Shown here in pieces: positions 1 through 5,791 of a stretch of DNA of 6,447 bases. Every line of letters begins with the position of its first letter. Position 1 is the first letter of the stretch. Source of the DNA: an uncultured Eubacteriaceae bacterium (GTDB lineage: Bacteria; Bacillota; Clostridia; Eubacteriales; UBA1433); assembly GCA_937914785.1 (NCBI GenBank), contig CALGIV010000278.1, positions 1 to 6,447 on the forward strand, written 5' to 3'. The notes beneath the pieces were generated by a model. It did no database searches. It saw only the letters and a program-made list of their open reading frames with translations, and was not told the DNA's origin. Position numbers and translations under genes: made by a program.

Positions 1-996
1 ACGGGTATGTCCGTTATGGAGATCAGTCATCGTTCAAGTTATTGCATTGACTTGTTTGACGAGGTGCAAAAGCGTTTAAAAAGGTTATTGAACTTAAACG
101 GGGCGTACGAGGTGCTGTTTATGCAGGGCGGTGCGTTGATGCAGTTTGCCGCCGTACCGATGAATTTGATGACGAAGCAGAAAAAGGCAGCGTTTGTCCA
201 TACGGGGAACTGGACGAAGGGCGCGATGAAAGAAGCGTGCAAAATTGGCGAAGTATCCGTCAGGCTTTCCGGTGAAGACAGCGGGTTTAAGCGCGTGCCG
301 GAAATGCACAGCTTACAGCTGGCTGGGGATGAGGATTATTGTTATATCTGTACGAACAACACGATTGAGGGAACGCGCATTGCCCCCGATCGGCTTCCGA
401 AGACAGGCAATATTCCGCTCGTAGCGGATATGTCTTCAAACATTTTAAGCGAAGAGTATGATATGCGCAAATTTGGTCTTGTTTTTTCGGGTGCTCAGAA
501 AAATATGGGTATTGCAGGCGTCTGTGTCGTAATCATCCGGCAGGATTTGCTCCAGCGTTCGCCGGACAGTATTCCCGATATGTTGAATTATCGCATTCAA
601 CACGAGAAGGAATCGATGCTGAATACACCGCCGGTTTTCGCCGTGTATGTGTTAAATTTAGTCCTGAAATGGATTGAAGCAAATGGCGGTGTGGAAGATA
701 TTGCACGTATCAATAAATTAAAGGCAAAAATGCTGTATGACTATATCGATAACAGTGCAGCATTCTCTAATAACATCAGCGATCATGACCGTTCACTGAT
801 GAACGTGATCTTTACATTGCCGACAGAAGAAGAAAATAAAGAATTTGTGGCATATGCCCAAAAAAAAGGATTGATGTTCTTAAAAGGGCACCGCAGCGTC
901 GGCGGATTGCGCGCGAGTATCTATAATGCGGCGCCATTGACTCAGGTAGAAGCATTACTTCGCGTAATGCAGCAATACGAAAGGGAGAGGCAGTAG
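1..996 (+). CDS. serC: Phosphoserine aminotransferase, 5'-truncated by window edge
   Basis: PLP-dependent aminotransferase that converts 3-phosphohydroxypyruvate plus glutamate to O-phosphoserine plus 2-oxoglutarate, the second step of cytosolic serine synthesis. The frame is open from base 1 (Thr-Gly before the first Met at base 7), and TGMSVMEISHRS is the family's conserved N-terminal stretch. The true start therefore lies upstream, and about 30 residues are missing compared with the usual 360. Counting from the Met at base 7, the PLP-binding lysine is K165 in SGAQKNMGIAG (codon 499-501). Upstream of it are the FMQGGALMQF cofactor-phosphate region, the TNNTIEGTR segment and the VADMSSN motif with the PLP-ring aspartate. 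HRSVGGLRASIYNA near the C-terminus is also typical. The stop is four bases before serA, so the two genes are almost certainly cotranscribed. Identification is firm; the upstream promoter is outside the window. Confidence 0.97.
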   Translation, partial: TGMSVMEISHRSSYCIDLFDEVQKRLKRLLNLNGAYEVLFMQGGALMQFAAVPMNLMTKQKKAAFVHTGNWTKGAMKEACKIGEVSVRLSGEDSGFKRVPEMHSLQLAGDEDYCYICTNNTIEGTRIAPDRLPKTGNIPLVADMSSNILSEEYDMRKFGLVFSGAQKNMGIAGVCVVIIRQDLLQRSPDSIPDMLNYRIQHEKESMLNTPPVFAVYVLNLVLKWIEANGGVEDIARINKLKAKMLYDYIDNSAAFSNNISDHDRSLMNVIFTLPTEEENKEFVAYAQKKGLMFLKGHRSVGGLRASIYNAAPLTQVEALLRVMQQYERERQ

Positions 997-1000
997 CAGG

Positions 1001-2188
1001 ATGTATAAAGTAGCCTATTATAATCAAATTGCACAGCAGGCGTTGTCGATGATCAACGAAGATGACTATCAGATGGTAGACCCGTCGCAGGAGTACGACG
1101 CACTGCTCTTAAGAAGTAAGATAATCGCGCCCTCGGATGTAAGTGATAAAGTGCTTTACATCGGCCGCGCAGGCGCGGGCGTGAACAATATTGCAGTCGA
1201 TGAATTTACAGATTCAGGCGTTGTTGTCTGTAACGCGCCGGGCGCGAATGCCAACGCCGTTAAGGAGTTGGTGATTTTAGGGATGCTGCTCTCCTCGCGC
1301 GATGTGCTCGGCGGCATTGAATGGGTTCAAAGCTTAAGAAATGCCAACCGCCATGTTGATATCGAGAAGGTTGTTGAACAAAACAAAAATCATTATATCG
1401 GGCCGGAAATTGCCGGTAAAACACTGGGGGTCATCGGCCTCGGCTCCGTCGGTGTGAGCGTGGCAAACGCTGCTTCAGCGCTTAAAGTAAAGGTGATTGG
1501 TTTTGACCCATTTATTTCGGTTTCGGCAGCCTGGGGGCTTTCTCGCAAGGTGAAACGTGCGGTCAGCCTCGACGAGATCTTTATCAACAGCGATTATATT
1601 ACGATCCATATTCCGTTGATGGAGAAAACAAAAGGCTATATCAATGCAAGCCATTTGAAGAAAGCCAAACCCGGTTTGCGGTTATTGAATTTTGCGCGCG
1701 GGGGCTTGATCGATAACGACGACTTGAAAGAATATTTGGAAAATGGGACGGTGGCGCGTTATATTACGGACTTTCCGGACAATGAGACGATCAATTTACC
1801 ACATACATTGTGTATACCGCATCTGGGAGCCTCTACGCCGGAAAGTGAAATCAATTGTGCCAAGATGGTCGTCCATCAAATGATTGAGTATTTAGAGCAT
1901 GGCAATATTATCAATTCCGTCAACTATCCCGAAGCGAATATGGGGCAACTGCGCAGCAAATGTCGCCTGACGCTGCACAATCGCAATGTCCCGAATATGA
2001 TCGGACAGATGACGGGGATGCTTTCTAATGAGAATATCAATATTGCCAACATGGTCAACAGTTCTAAAGGTGGATATGCATATACGATGATCGATGTAGA
2101 GAGCGATATCAGCGATGAGTTGGTGTCCAGACTGTTGGATATTGACGGCGTTATTCGCGTACGCCGATTAGTCAATGAAAATTATTAA
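1001..2188 (+). CDS. serA: D-3-phosphoglycerate dehydrogenase, short form with ACT domain
   Basis: NAD-dependent oxidation of 3-phosphoglycerate to 3-phosphohydroxypyruvate, the committed step of serine synthesis and the supplier of the SerC substrate. The protein has 395 residues, the length of the short SerA class. Residues 1-90 are the first half of the substrate domain (GRAGAGVNNI at 55-64). The Rossmann domain follows with GLGSVG at 146-151. The catalytic set is R233 (NFARGG), E262 (DFPDNE) and H274 (PHLGAST); the R-to-E spacing of 29 equals that of E. coli SerA. Residues about 325-395 form an ACT domain (NVPNMIGQMTG onward), the usual site of serine feedback. There is no intervening domain as in long forms. 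The start ATG lies four bases after the serC stop, and a purine-rich GGGAGAGG inside the end of serC serves as ribosome site, suggesting translational coupling. Confidence 0.96.
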   Translation: MYKVAYYNQIAQQALSMINEDDYQMVDPSQEYDALLLRSKIIAPSDVSDKVLYIGRAGAGVNNIAVDEFTDSGVVVCNAPGANANAVKELVILGMLLSSRDVLGGIEWVQSLRNANRHVDIEKVVEQNKNHYIGPEIAGKTLGVIGLGSVGVSVANAASALKVKVIGFDPFISVSAAWGLSRKVKRAVSLDEIFINSDYITIHIPLMEKTKGYINASHLKKAKPGLRLLNFARGGLIDNDDLKEYLENGTVARYITDFPDNETINLPHTLCIPHLGASTPESEINCAKMVVHQMIEYLEHGNIINSVNYPEANMGQLRSKCRLTLHNRNVPNMIGQMTGMLSNENINIANMVNSSKGGYAYTMIDVESDISDELVSRLLDIDGVIRVRRLVNENY

Positions 2189-2218
2189 AAATACTGATTG
2201 TATATTTATTAGTATTTT
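2188..2218 (+). terminator. Weak AT-rich hairpin after serA
   Basis: AAAATACTGAT (2188-2198) pairs with ATTAGTATTTT (2208-2218), giving 11 pairs with one G-T wobble around a 9-base loop. It begins in the serA stop codon and is followed by TTTTGTGAATTTTT. Position and T-rich tail suit an intrinsic terminator for serC-serA, but the stem is nearly all A-T and would be weak, so read-through into the next gene is possible. Confidence 0.45.
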
Positions 2219-2240
2219 GTGAATTTTTCAAAGAATTTTG

Positions 2241-2269
2241 TTGACAGAAAAGTTAGATTCGTGCATAAT
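2241..2269 (+). promoter_or_regulatory. Sigma-70/sigma-A promoter for the glutamate-synthase-like gene
   Basis: TTGACA at 2241-2246 is a perfect -35 box. A 17-base spacer follows, then CATAAT at 2264-2269 as -10 (five of six bases of TATAAT). Initiation near 2276 would give a leader of about 75 bases before the ATG at 2352. The leader contains a small possible stem (GCGG 2287-2290 with CCGC 2302-2305) but no riboswitch class I recognise. The promoter shows that the downstream gene can be expressed apart from serC-serA. Confidence 0.8.
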
Positions 2270-2339
2270 AATAAGCAAACATTTTGGCGGATAAGCCTGT
2301 ACCGCTGGGATATAAATATTAAATAATATAGTGCAGAGG

Positions 2340-2348
2340 AGAGGTGAT
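2340..2348 (+). promoter_or_regulatory. Ribosome binding site that fixes the start at 2352
   Basis: GAGGTGAT (2341-2348) is an extended match to the 16S 3' end and sits just before the ATG at 2352. The longer possible start, GTG at 2331, would place this site inside the coding sequence and has no comparable site of its own, so the ATG is preferred. Confidence 0.85.
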
Positions 2349-2351
2349 TGT

Positions 2352-3992
2352 ATGATACAATGGCCGAAACAAAATGACGCCCTCGGAACAGTAAACCGGG
2401 GCAATCCGGCGGAATCGGGGTTATGTACGTTGTGCAAAGCGGATTGTCAGGGGAAATGCGAAACCTGGGTCGCCAGTATGAAGGGCAGAAAAATGCTTTA
2501 TCCGAGGAATTTTGGGACGATTACGTCCGGTGCGGCGAATACGACGCACATTGGCGTAAATTACAATGCACTGAGGATTCAAGGGCACTGTTATGGCGCT
2601 TGCGGTATGCCGGGCGGCTTGTCGAATTCCGCGGATGACTGTATTTTTCCAAATGTTAAGCTTGAGACAGAATTTGGCGCGGAGGAAAAAACAAAAATTA
2701 AAGTACCGTTTATGACGGGAGCTTTGGGCTCTACGGCAATCGCAGCGAAATACTGGGAATCGTTTGCCGTCGGTGCTGCGCTCGTCGGCTTTCCGATCGT
2801 CGTCGGTGAAAACGTCGTCGGCATCGATAAGCAGGCCGTCATTGAAAACGGCAGGGTTGTCAAGGCGCCGGAGTTGGATCGAAGAGTCGATACGTTTCTG
2901 CGTTATTATAATGGTTACGGCGCGATATTGATTCAGATGAACGTCGAAGATGCAAAGAATGGCGTTGCGGAATATCTGATCGATAAATATGGCGATAAGG
3001 TTATTATTGAGCTTAAATGGGGTCAGGGCGCAAAGGACATTGGCGGCGAAATTCAGGTGTTCAATCTGGAGTACGCACAATTCTTGAAAGAGCGCGGCTA
3101 CATCGTAGATCCCAATCCGATGAAACCGGAAGTCATCGAAGGGTTTAAGTCCGGTGCGGTCAAGTCTTTTGCACGTCACAGTCGGCTGGGGAACACCGCG
3201 GCTGAAAGCTGGGCAGATGTGCAGGAAAACTTTATGGCCACGGTCACTTATTTAAGAAAGCTTGGCTACAAGCGTATTTCGCTGAAAACAGGCAGCTACG
3301 GTATGGAAGGCCTCGCGATGGCGATTAAATTTGCAACAGAAGCCGGGCTGGATTTATTGACCATTGACGGTTCCGGCGGCGGAACCGGCATGAGCCCTTG
3401 GAATATGATGGAGACGTGGGGCGTGCCGTCCGTCTTGCTGCATGCAAAAGCATATGAATATGCCTCTATTTTAAAAGGCAGAGGAAAGAACGTCGTCGAC
3501 ATGTCGTTTGGCGGTGGCTTGGCGCGCGAAGATCAGATTTTTAAAGCGCTGGCGCTTGGCGGTGAATTTACAAAACTGGTTTGTCTCGGACGTTCCGTAA
3601 TGATACCGGGCTATCTCGGCAGCAATATTGAAGGTGTTTTAAAACCGGAACGCAAAGCGGAAGTAAACGGCAACTGGTCGGAACTGCCGAAGACGGTGCT
3701 TGAAAACGGCTCGACGGTGGAAGATATCTTCGCCGGATATTTCGATTTGCAGAAGGTTGTCGGTGCGGAGGAGATGAAACGTATCCCGTACGGGGCGATT
3801 GCAATCTGGACGCTGGCTGACAAACTAACAGCCGGCCTGCAGCAGTTTATGGCAGGGATAAGAAAGTTTGACATCGACTTAATCGGTCGTGATGATATCT
3901 ATTCTGCGAACAGAGAGACAGAAAAAGAGACGAACGTGCCGTTTATTACGGACTTCAACGACGATAAAGCAAAAGAAATTTTAAAGAGTTAG
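2352..3992 (+). CDS. FMN-binding glutamate-synthase-family protein
   Basis: A 546-residue protein related to the FMN/synthase barrel domain of glutamate synthase large subunits. Family marks are IELKWGQGAKDIGGE (about 220-234), the region around R275-H276, LKTGSYG (311-317), LLTIDGSGGGTG (335-346) and MSFGGGLARE (384-393), which form the FMN and phosphate-binding barrel. There is no N-terminal glutaminase domain, so ammonia from glutamine is not made by this chain. The 3Fe-4S cysteine motif that normally follows the barrel is missing: the region after C411 reads LGRSVMIPGYLGS without further cysteines. Instead C25, C28, C32 and C36 form a CX2CX3CX3C cluster near the N-terminus, with C80 and C84 further on, possibly holding an Fe-S cluster. 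No signal peptide or membrane segment is seen, so it is probably cytosolic. It has its own promoter and a strong terminator, so it is likely a single-gene transcript. Substrate and electron donor are unknown; glutamate formation is inferred from family only. Confidence 0.88.
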   Translation: MIQWPKQNDALGTVNRGNPAESGLCTLCKADCQGKCETWVASMKGRKMLYPRNFGTITSGAANTTHIGVNYNALRIQGHCYGACGMPGGLSNSADDCIFPNVKLETEFGAEEKTKIKVPFMTGALGSTAIAAKYWESFAVGAALVGFPIVVGENVVGIDKQAVIENGRVVKAPELDRRVDTFLRYYNGYGAILIQMNVEDAKNGVAEYLIDKYGDKVIIELKWGQGAKDIGGEIQVFNLEYAQFLKERGYIVDPNPMKPEVIEGFKSGAVKSFARHSRLGNTAAESWADVQENFMATVTYLRKLGYKRISLKTGSYGMEGLAMAIKFATEAGLDLLTIDGSGGGTGMSPWNMMETWGVPSVLLHAKAYEYASILKGRGKNVVDMSFGGGLAREDQIFKALALGGEFTKLVCLGRSVMIPGYLGSNIEGVLKPERKAEVNGNWSELPKTVLENGSTVEDIFAGYFDLQKVVGAEEMKRIPYGAIAIWTLADKLTAGLQQFMAGIRKFDIDLIGRDDIYSANRETEKETNVPFITDFNDDKAKEILKS

Positions 3993-4000
3993 AGAATAAA

Positions 4001-4040
4001 AAAAGAGCCTGTGCAGTAAATGTGCAGGCTCTTTTGTTCT
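4001..4040 (+). terminator. Intrinsic terminator of the glutamate-synthase-like gene
   Basis: GAGCCTGTGCA (4005-4015) pairs with TGTGCAGGCTC (4021-4031) around the loop GTAAA: 11 pairs, two of them G-T. The flanking AAAA/TTTT can extend the stem. The + strand tail is TTTTGTTCT. The A-run at 3998-4004 gives a U-run on the other strand, so it may also act in reverse. It begins nine bases after the stop codon. Confidence 0.93.
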
Positions 4041-4060
4041 ATATAGTGATTATCACAGAT

Positions 4061-4090
4061 ATAAAAAGAGCACCTGATGAAGGTGCTCTT
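4061..4090 (-). terminator. Intrinsic terminator of the converging aldolase locus
   Basis: AAGAGCACCT (4066-4075) pairs perfectly with AGGTGCTCTT (4081-4090) around a five-base loop. Read on the minus strand it is followed by TTTTTAT, a proper U-tract, and lies 16 bases after the TAA that ends the aldolase C-terminal part. It thus terminates minus-strand transcription, back to back with the + strand terminator at 4001-4040. Confidence 0.92.
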
Positions 4091-4106
4091 ATGTATTCTT
4101 ATATCC

Positions 4107-4286
4107 TTACAGATGAGACTTGAACTCTTCGTACGCCTGCTTAGTGCCCATCGCGATCATGCCGACATCGGCCGCCCCGATAAGCATTCTGAAACCGAGG
4201 TCCAACAGCATTTTTGTCGCGCCGGCCCAGCCCAAAACAGCGGGAACGATGTTGCGTTTTTCACATTCGGCAATAACCTTTTTCAT
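4107..4286 (-). CDS. HpcH/HpaI aldolase, C-terminal part (59 aa)
   Basis: Short frame starting at an ATG that overlaps the TGA of the N-terminal part (ATGA, 4286-4283) and ending at TAA (4109-4107). It begins MKKVIAECEKRNIVPAV and contains DLGFRMLIGAADVGMIAMG, the counterpart of the family's final strand and helices (typically LGFRFVAVGSDVGLLA). It therefore belongs to the gene just upstream. No good Shine-Dalgarno sequence precedes the ATG, so separate translation would depend on coupling to the preceding stop. It is more likely a piece of a frame-broken gene than an independent protein, though a two-chain enzyme is possible. Confidence 0.7.
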   Translation of the reverse strand: MKKVIAECEKRNIVPAVLGWAGATKMLLDLGFRMLIGAADVGMIAMGTKQAYEEFKSHL

Positions 4287-4849
4287 CGCTTGGGGTCATC
4301 TTTTGTCGCTACACCCATCGACATACTCAAATCCTGCGGGCCGACAAAAGCGACGTCAATACCGGGAACTGAAAGGATTTCTTCCAGGTTTTCTACTGCC
4401 GTATAATGTTCGATTTGCACGATAACTAAAACTTCATCGTTTGCGGTTGCATAATAGGAAGGATCAAGACTGAACATGGCCGCTCTGCCGGCACCGGAGC
4501 CGCGCACGCCTGTCGGCGGATATTTCGAGAACTTGACGGCTTTTTCAGCGATCTCTTTCGTGTTTACAAGCGGGACCATCACGCCGTACGCGCCTGTGTC
4601 CAAACCGCGTTTTAAGATATCTTCTTCACATCCCGGAACGCGCAGCAGGGGAACGCAATTCTGGCTCTTGATCGCTGTTACAAATCGGCCTGCGCTTTCA
4701 ATGTCGAACGGGCCGTGTTCGCCGTCGATCATAATAAAGTCAGGTTGCATATACGCCATAATTTCACAGGCTTCAAAGCTGTTTGTCATAAGCCATGTGC
4801 CGTATACTCTTTCGCCATTCTTCAGTCTTTCTTTTAATGGATTTTTCAT
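4283..4849 (-). CDS. HpcH/HpaI aldolase, N-terminal part (188 aa)
   Basis: Carries every catalytic residue known for this family: H45 in IDGEHGPFD (general base), R70 in PLLRVPG (pyruvate carboxylate/oxyanion), E147 in VQIEHYTA and D173 in FVGPQDLSMS (divalent metal ligands). These match H45, R70, E149 and D175 of E. coli HpaI almost number for number. VMVPLVNT (90-97) and YPPTGVRGSG (110-119) are further family marks. The family cleaves or forms 4-hydroxy-2-oxo acids, releasing pyruvate plus an aldehyde; the true substrate cannot be read from sequence. The start is supported by AAAGGAGG at 4856-4863, six bases before the ATG. The frame ends at TGA (4285-4283), soon after the last metal ligand, so the final barrel strand and helices are lost from this product. 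Confidence 0.9.
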   Translation of the reverse strand: MKNPLKERLKNGERVYGTWLMTNSFEACEIMAYMQPDFIMIDGEHGPFDIESAGRFVTAIKSQNCVPLLRVPGCEEDILKRGLDTGAYGVMVPLVNTKEIAEKAVKFSKYPPTGVRGSGAGRAAMFSLDPSYYATANDEVLVIVQIEHYTAVENLEEILSVPGIDVAFVGPQDLSMSMGVATKDDPKR

Positions 4850-4892
4850 TTGTTTCCTCCTTTATGAAAACAATCTTTATCAGTCTTAGCCC

Positions 4893-4928
4893 TGCTTTCC
4901 GTGCAAACTTTAGCACGACGCGAAAGCA
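4893..4928 (-). promoter_or_regulatory. Bulged hairpin in the aldolase 5' leader
   Basis: On the minus strand, TGCTTTC (4928-4922) pairs with GAAAGCA (4899-4893), and CGTGC (4917-4913) pairs with GCACG (4904-4900). Four unpaired bases (GCGT) lie on the 5' side and the loop has eight bases: 12 pairs in all. No U-run follows, so it is not a terminator. It lies between the predicted start of transcription and the ribosome site. It could be an RNA control or stability element, or the inner CGTGC-N8-GCACG could be a repressor operator. No known riboswitch class recognised. Confidence 0.5.
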
Positions 4929-4944
4929 ATTTTGTCTATTAATT

Positions 4945-4973
4945 ATCATAATATAGATTTTAATCGTTGTCAA
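4945..4973 (-). promoter_or_regulatory. Sigma-70/sigma-A promoter for the aldolase gene
   Basis: On the minus strand, TTGACA (4973-4968) is a perfect -35 box, followed by a 17-base AT-rich spacer and TATGAT (4950-4945), five of six bases of the -10 consensus. Transcription would start near 4938, giving a leader of almost 90 bases. Its place between the stop of the 248-aa gene (5006) and the aldolase shows the aldolase is a separate transcription unit. No convincing terminator lies between 5005 and the promoter. Confidence 0.85.
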
Positions 4974-5005
4974 ATTGATTCTGGATGGTAAGGACAAAAA
5001 ATCAC

Positions 5006-5752
5006 TTAAAAAAGAATGTCCAGGCCGTGTTTGATAATTTCTGTTTCGATAAACTCAAGTTGGTCGCGCGGGATAATGTGGTTATAGCTGGTCAGCGCCT
5101 CTGAGAATTTTCCTATGTATTCACGATAGACTTCCTGTCTCTGATGATGTTTCATAACGCAACAGAACAGTAAGAGGGATTGCAGCAGTGCAAAACAAAT
5201 TTGCTTGTTAGACGGATAGAGCGCGGCGAGCTTTTCGAGCTGTTCAAGCAAAGGAAGAATCATACTGACGCCGACTTCGCCGTAAGGGCATAAATTTTGC
5301 AAACTGGCAAGGCAGATTGAAGCTGCTTGCGAGACTGCCTCATCCTGTTCAAAACGTCGGCTTAAAGCTAAAACCTCAGGAATATATTCGTCCAGATACT
5401 CAAACTCGCGGTATTGCAGCTTTAACGTGAATAACCCGGTGAGTAAATTTAAGAAATCTGTTGTGATAGACTTGGAATGTGGAAATTGTTCCGACAAATC
5501 CCGGGCATCGTTAACACACCCCGACAGCTTGATAAAGTCCATCTGATCGCTGTGGTAGATCCCTTTTTCAAATAACAGATCGCAAATAATTTCAGCTATT
5601 TGCGTTAAAGATTCCTTATTGATATCCTGGCTTGCATCGAACAGGTCCCATAAATCACGCATCTCTTCTTTGAAACGGGACATATCGCCGACTCTTAAAT
5701 ACTGCTTTAATTGTTTCGCTTGTTTGATACATTGATTAAGTACATTATTCAT
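5006..5752 (-). CDS. Hypothetical helical-repeat protein encoded after mgtE
   Basis: A 248-residue protein I do not recognise. It appears all-helical, with no signal peptide or clear membrane segment, although residues 188-200 (ALLQSLLLFCCVM) are strongly hydrophobic. There are eight cysteines, none in a recognisable metal motif. A degenerate pattern recurs about every 45 residues: DLSEQFPHSKSI (85-96), ALSRRFEQDEAV (129-140), KLAALYPSNKQI (174-185), ALTSYNHIIPRD (219-230). Each is followed by a hydrophobic helix, suggesting a TPR- or HEAT-like solenoid that binds a partner. The start is supported by AAGGAG seven bases before the ATG. It lies 39 bases after mgtE with no terminator or obvious promoter between, so it is probably cotranscribed with it. 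A link to magnesium transport is only an inference from position. Confidence 0.75.
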   Translation of the reverse strand: MNNVLNQCIKQAKQLKQYLRVGDMSRFKEEMRDLWDLFDASQDINKESLTQIAEIICDLLFEKGIYHSDQMDFIKLSGCVNDARDLSEQFPHSKSITTDFLNLLTGLFTLKLQYREFEYLDEYIPEVLALSRRFEQDEAVSQAASICLASLQNLCPYGEVGVSMILPLLEQLEKLAALYPSNKQICFALLQSLLLFCCVMKHHQRQEVYREYIGKFSEALTSYNHIIPRDQLEFIETEIIKHGLDILF

Positions 5753-5791
5753 CGTCCTTCTCCTTCACGGTTCAAATTTTATATATTAAGA

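Larger units (their letters stand above)
4107..4849 (-). pseudogene. HpcH/HpaI-family aldolase gene interrupted by a frameshift
   Basis: Whole locus of a class II, metal-dependent pyruvate-type aldolase of the HpcH/HpaI (citrate-lyase-like) family. It is read as two overlapping frames: 188 codons encoding the N-terminal three quarters and 59 codons encoding the C-terminal quarter. The join lies in a C4 run (GGGG on +, 4292-4295); one additional C would make the reading Asp-Asp-Pro-Gln-Ala-Met-Lys-Lys and yield one 247-residue protein, close to the usual 250 or so. The region around the join is also a few residues shorter than typical members (Asp-His-Pro followed by four residues, then Ala), so an odd-length small deletion is an alternative. 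Promoter, ribosome site, terminator and both protein parts look intact, so the break is recent, a sequencing error, or tolerated. Confidence 0.75.

Noticed and set aside
2286..2306. Possible riboswitch in the leader of the glutamate-synthase-like gene
   Set aside because: Only a four-pair stem (GCGG/CCGC) with an 11-base loop is visible and it matches no riboswitch class I know.
2331..2351. GTG start giving a seven-residue longer glutamate-synthase-like protein
   Set aside because: The extension is made of the Shine-Dalgarno region of the ATG at 2352 and has no ribosome site of its own.
2421..3179. Open frame of 252 codons on the minus strand opposite the glutamate-synthase-like gene
   Set aside because: It lies wholly within a well-supported gene, its translation resembles no family I know, and it has no clear RBS or promoter; it is an antisense shadow of the sense codon pattern.
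4286..4296. Programmed -1 frameshift site in the aldolase gene
   Set aside because: C CCC AAG is not a full X XXY YYZ heptamer and no strong downstream stimulator was seen; a mutation or sequencing error is simpler.
4077..4425. Two overlapping + strand frames opposite the aldolase locus
   Set aside because: They run through a terminator hairpin and antisense to recognisable aldolase sequence in both frames; no RBS and no family resemblance.
4773..4997. Minus-strand frame of 74 codons spanning the aldolase promoter and start
   Set aside because: It covers the -35/-10 boxes and the leader hairpin and overlaps the true aldolase start; no protein character.
4978..5028. Possible terminator after the 248-aa gene (GGACA with TGTCC, or CTGGA with TCCAG)
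   Set aside because: Only five pairs around very long T-rich loops, partly inside the coding sequence; too weak to call.
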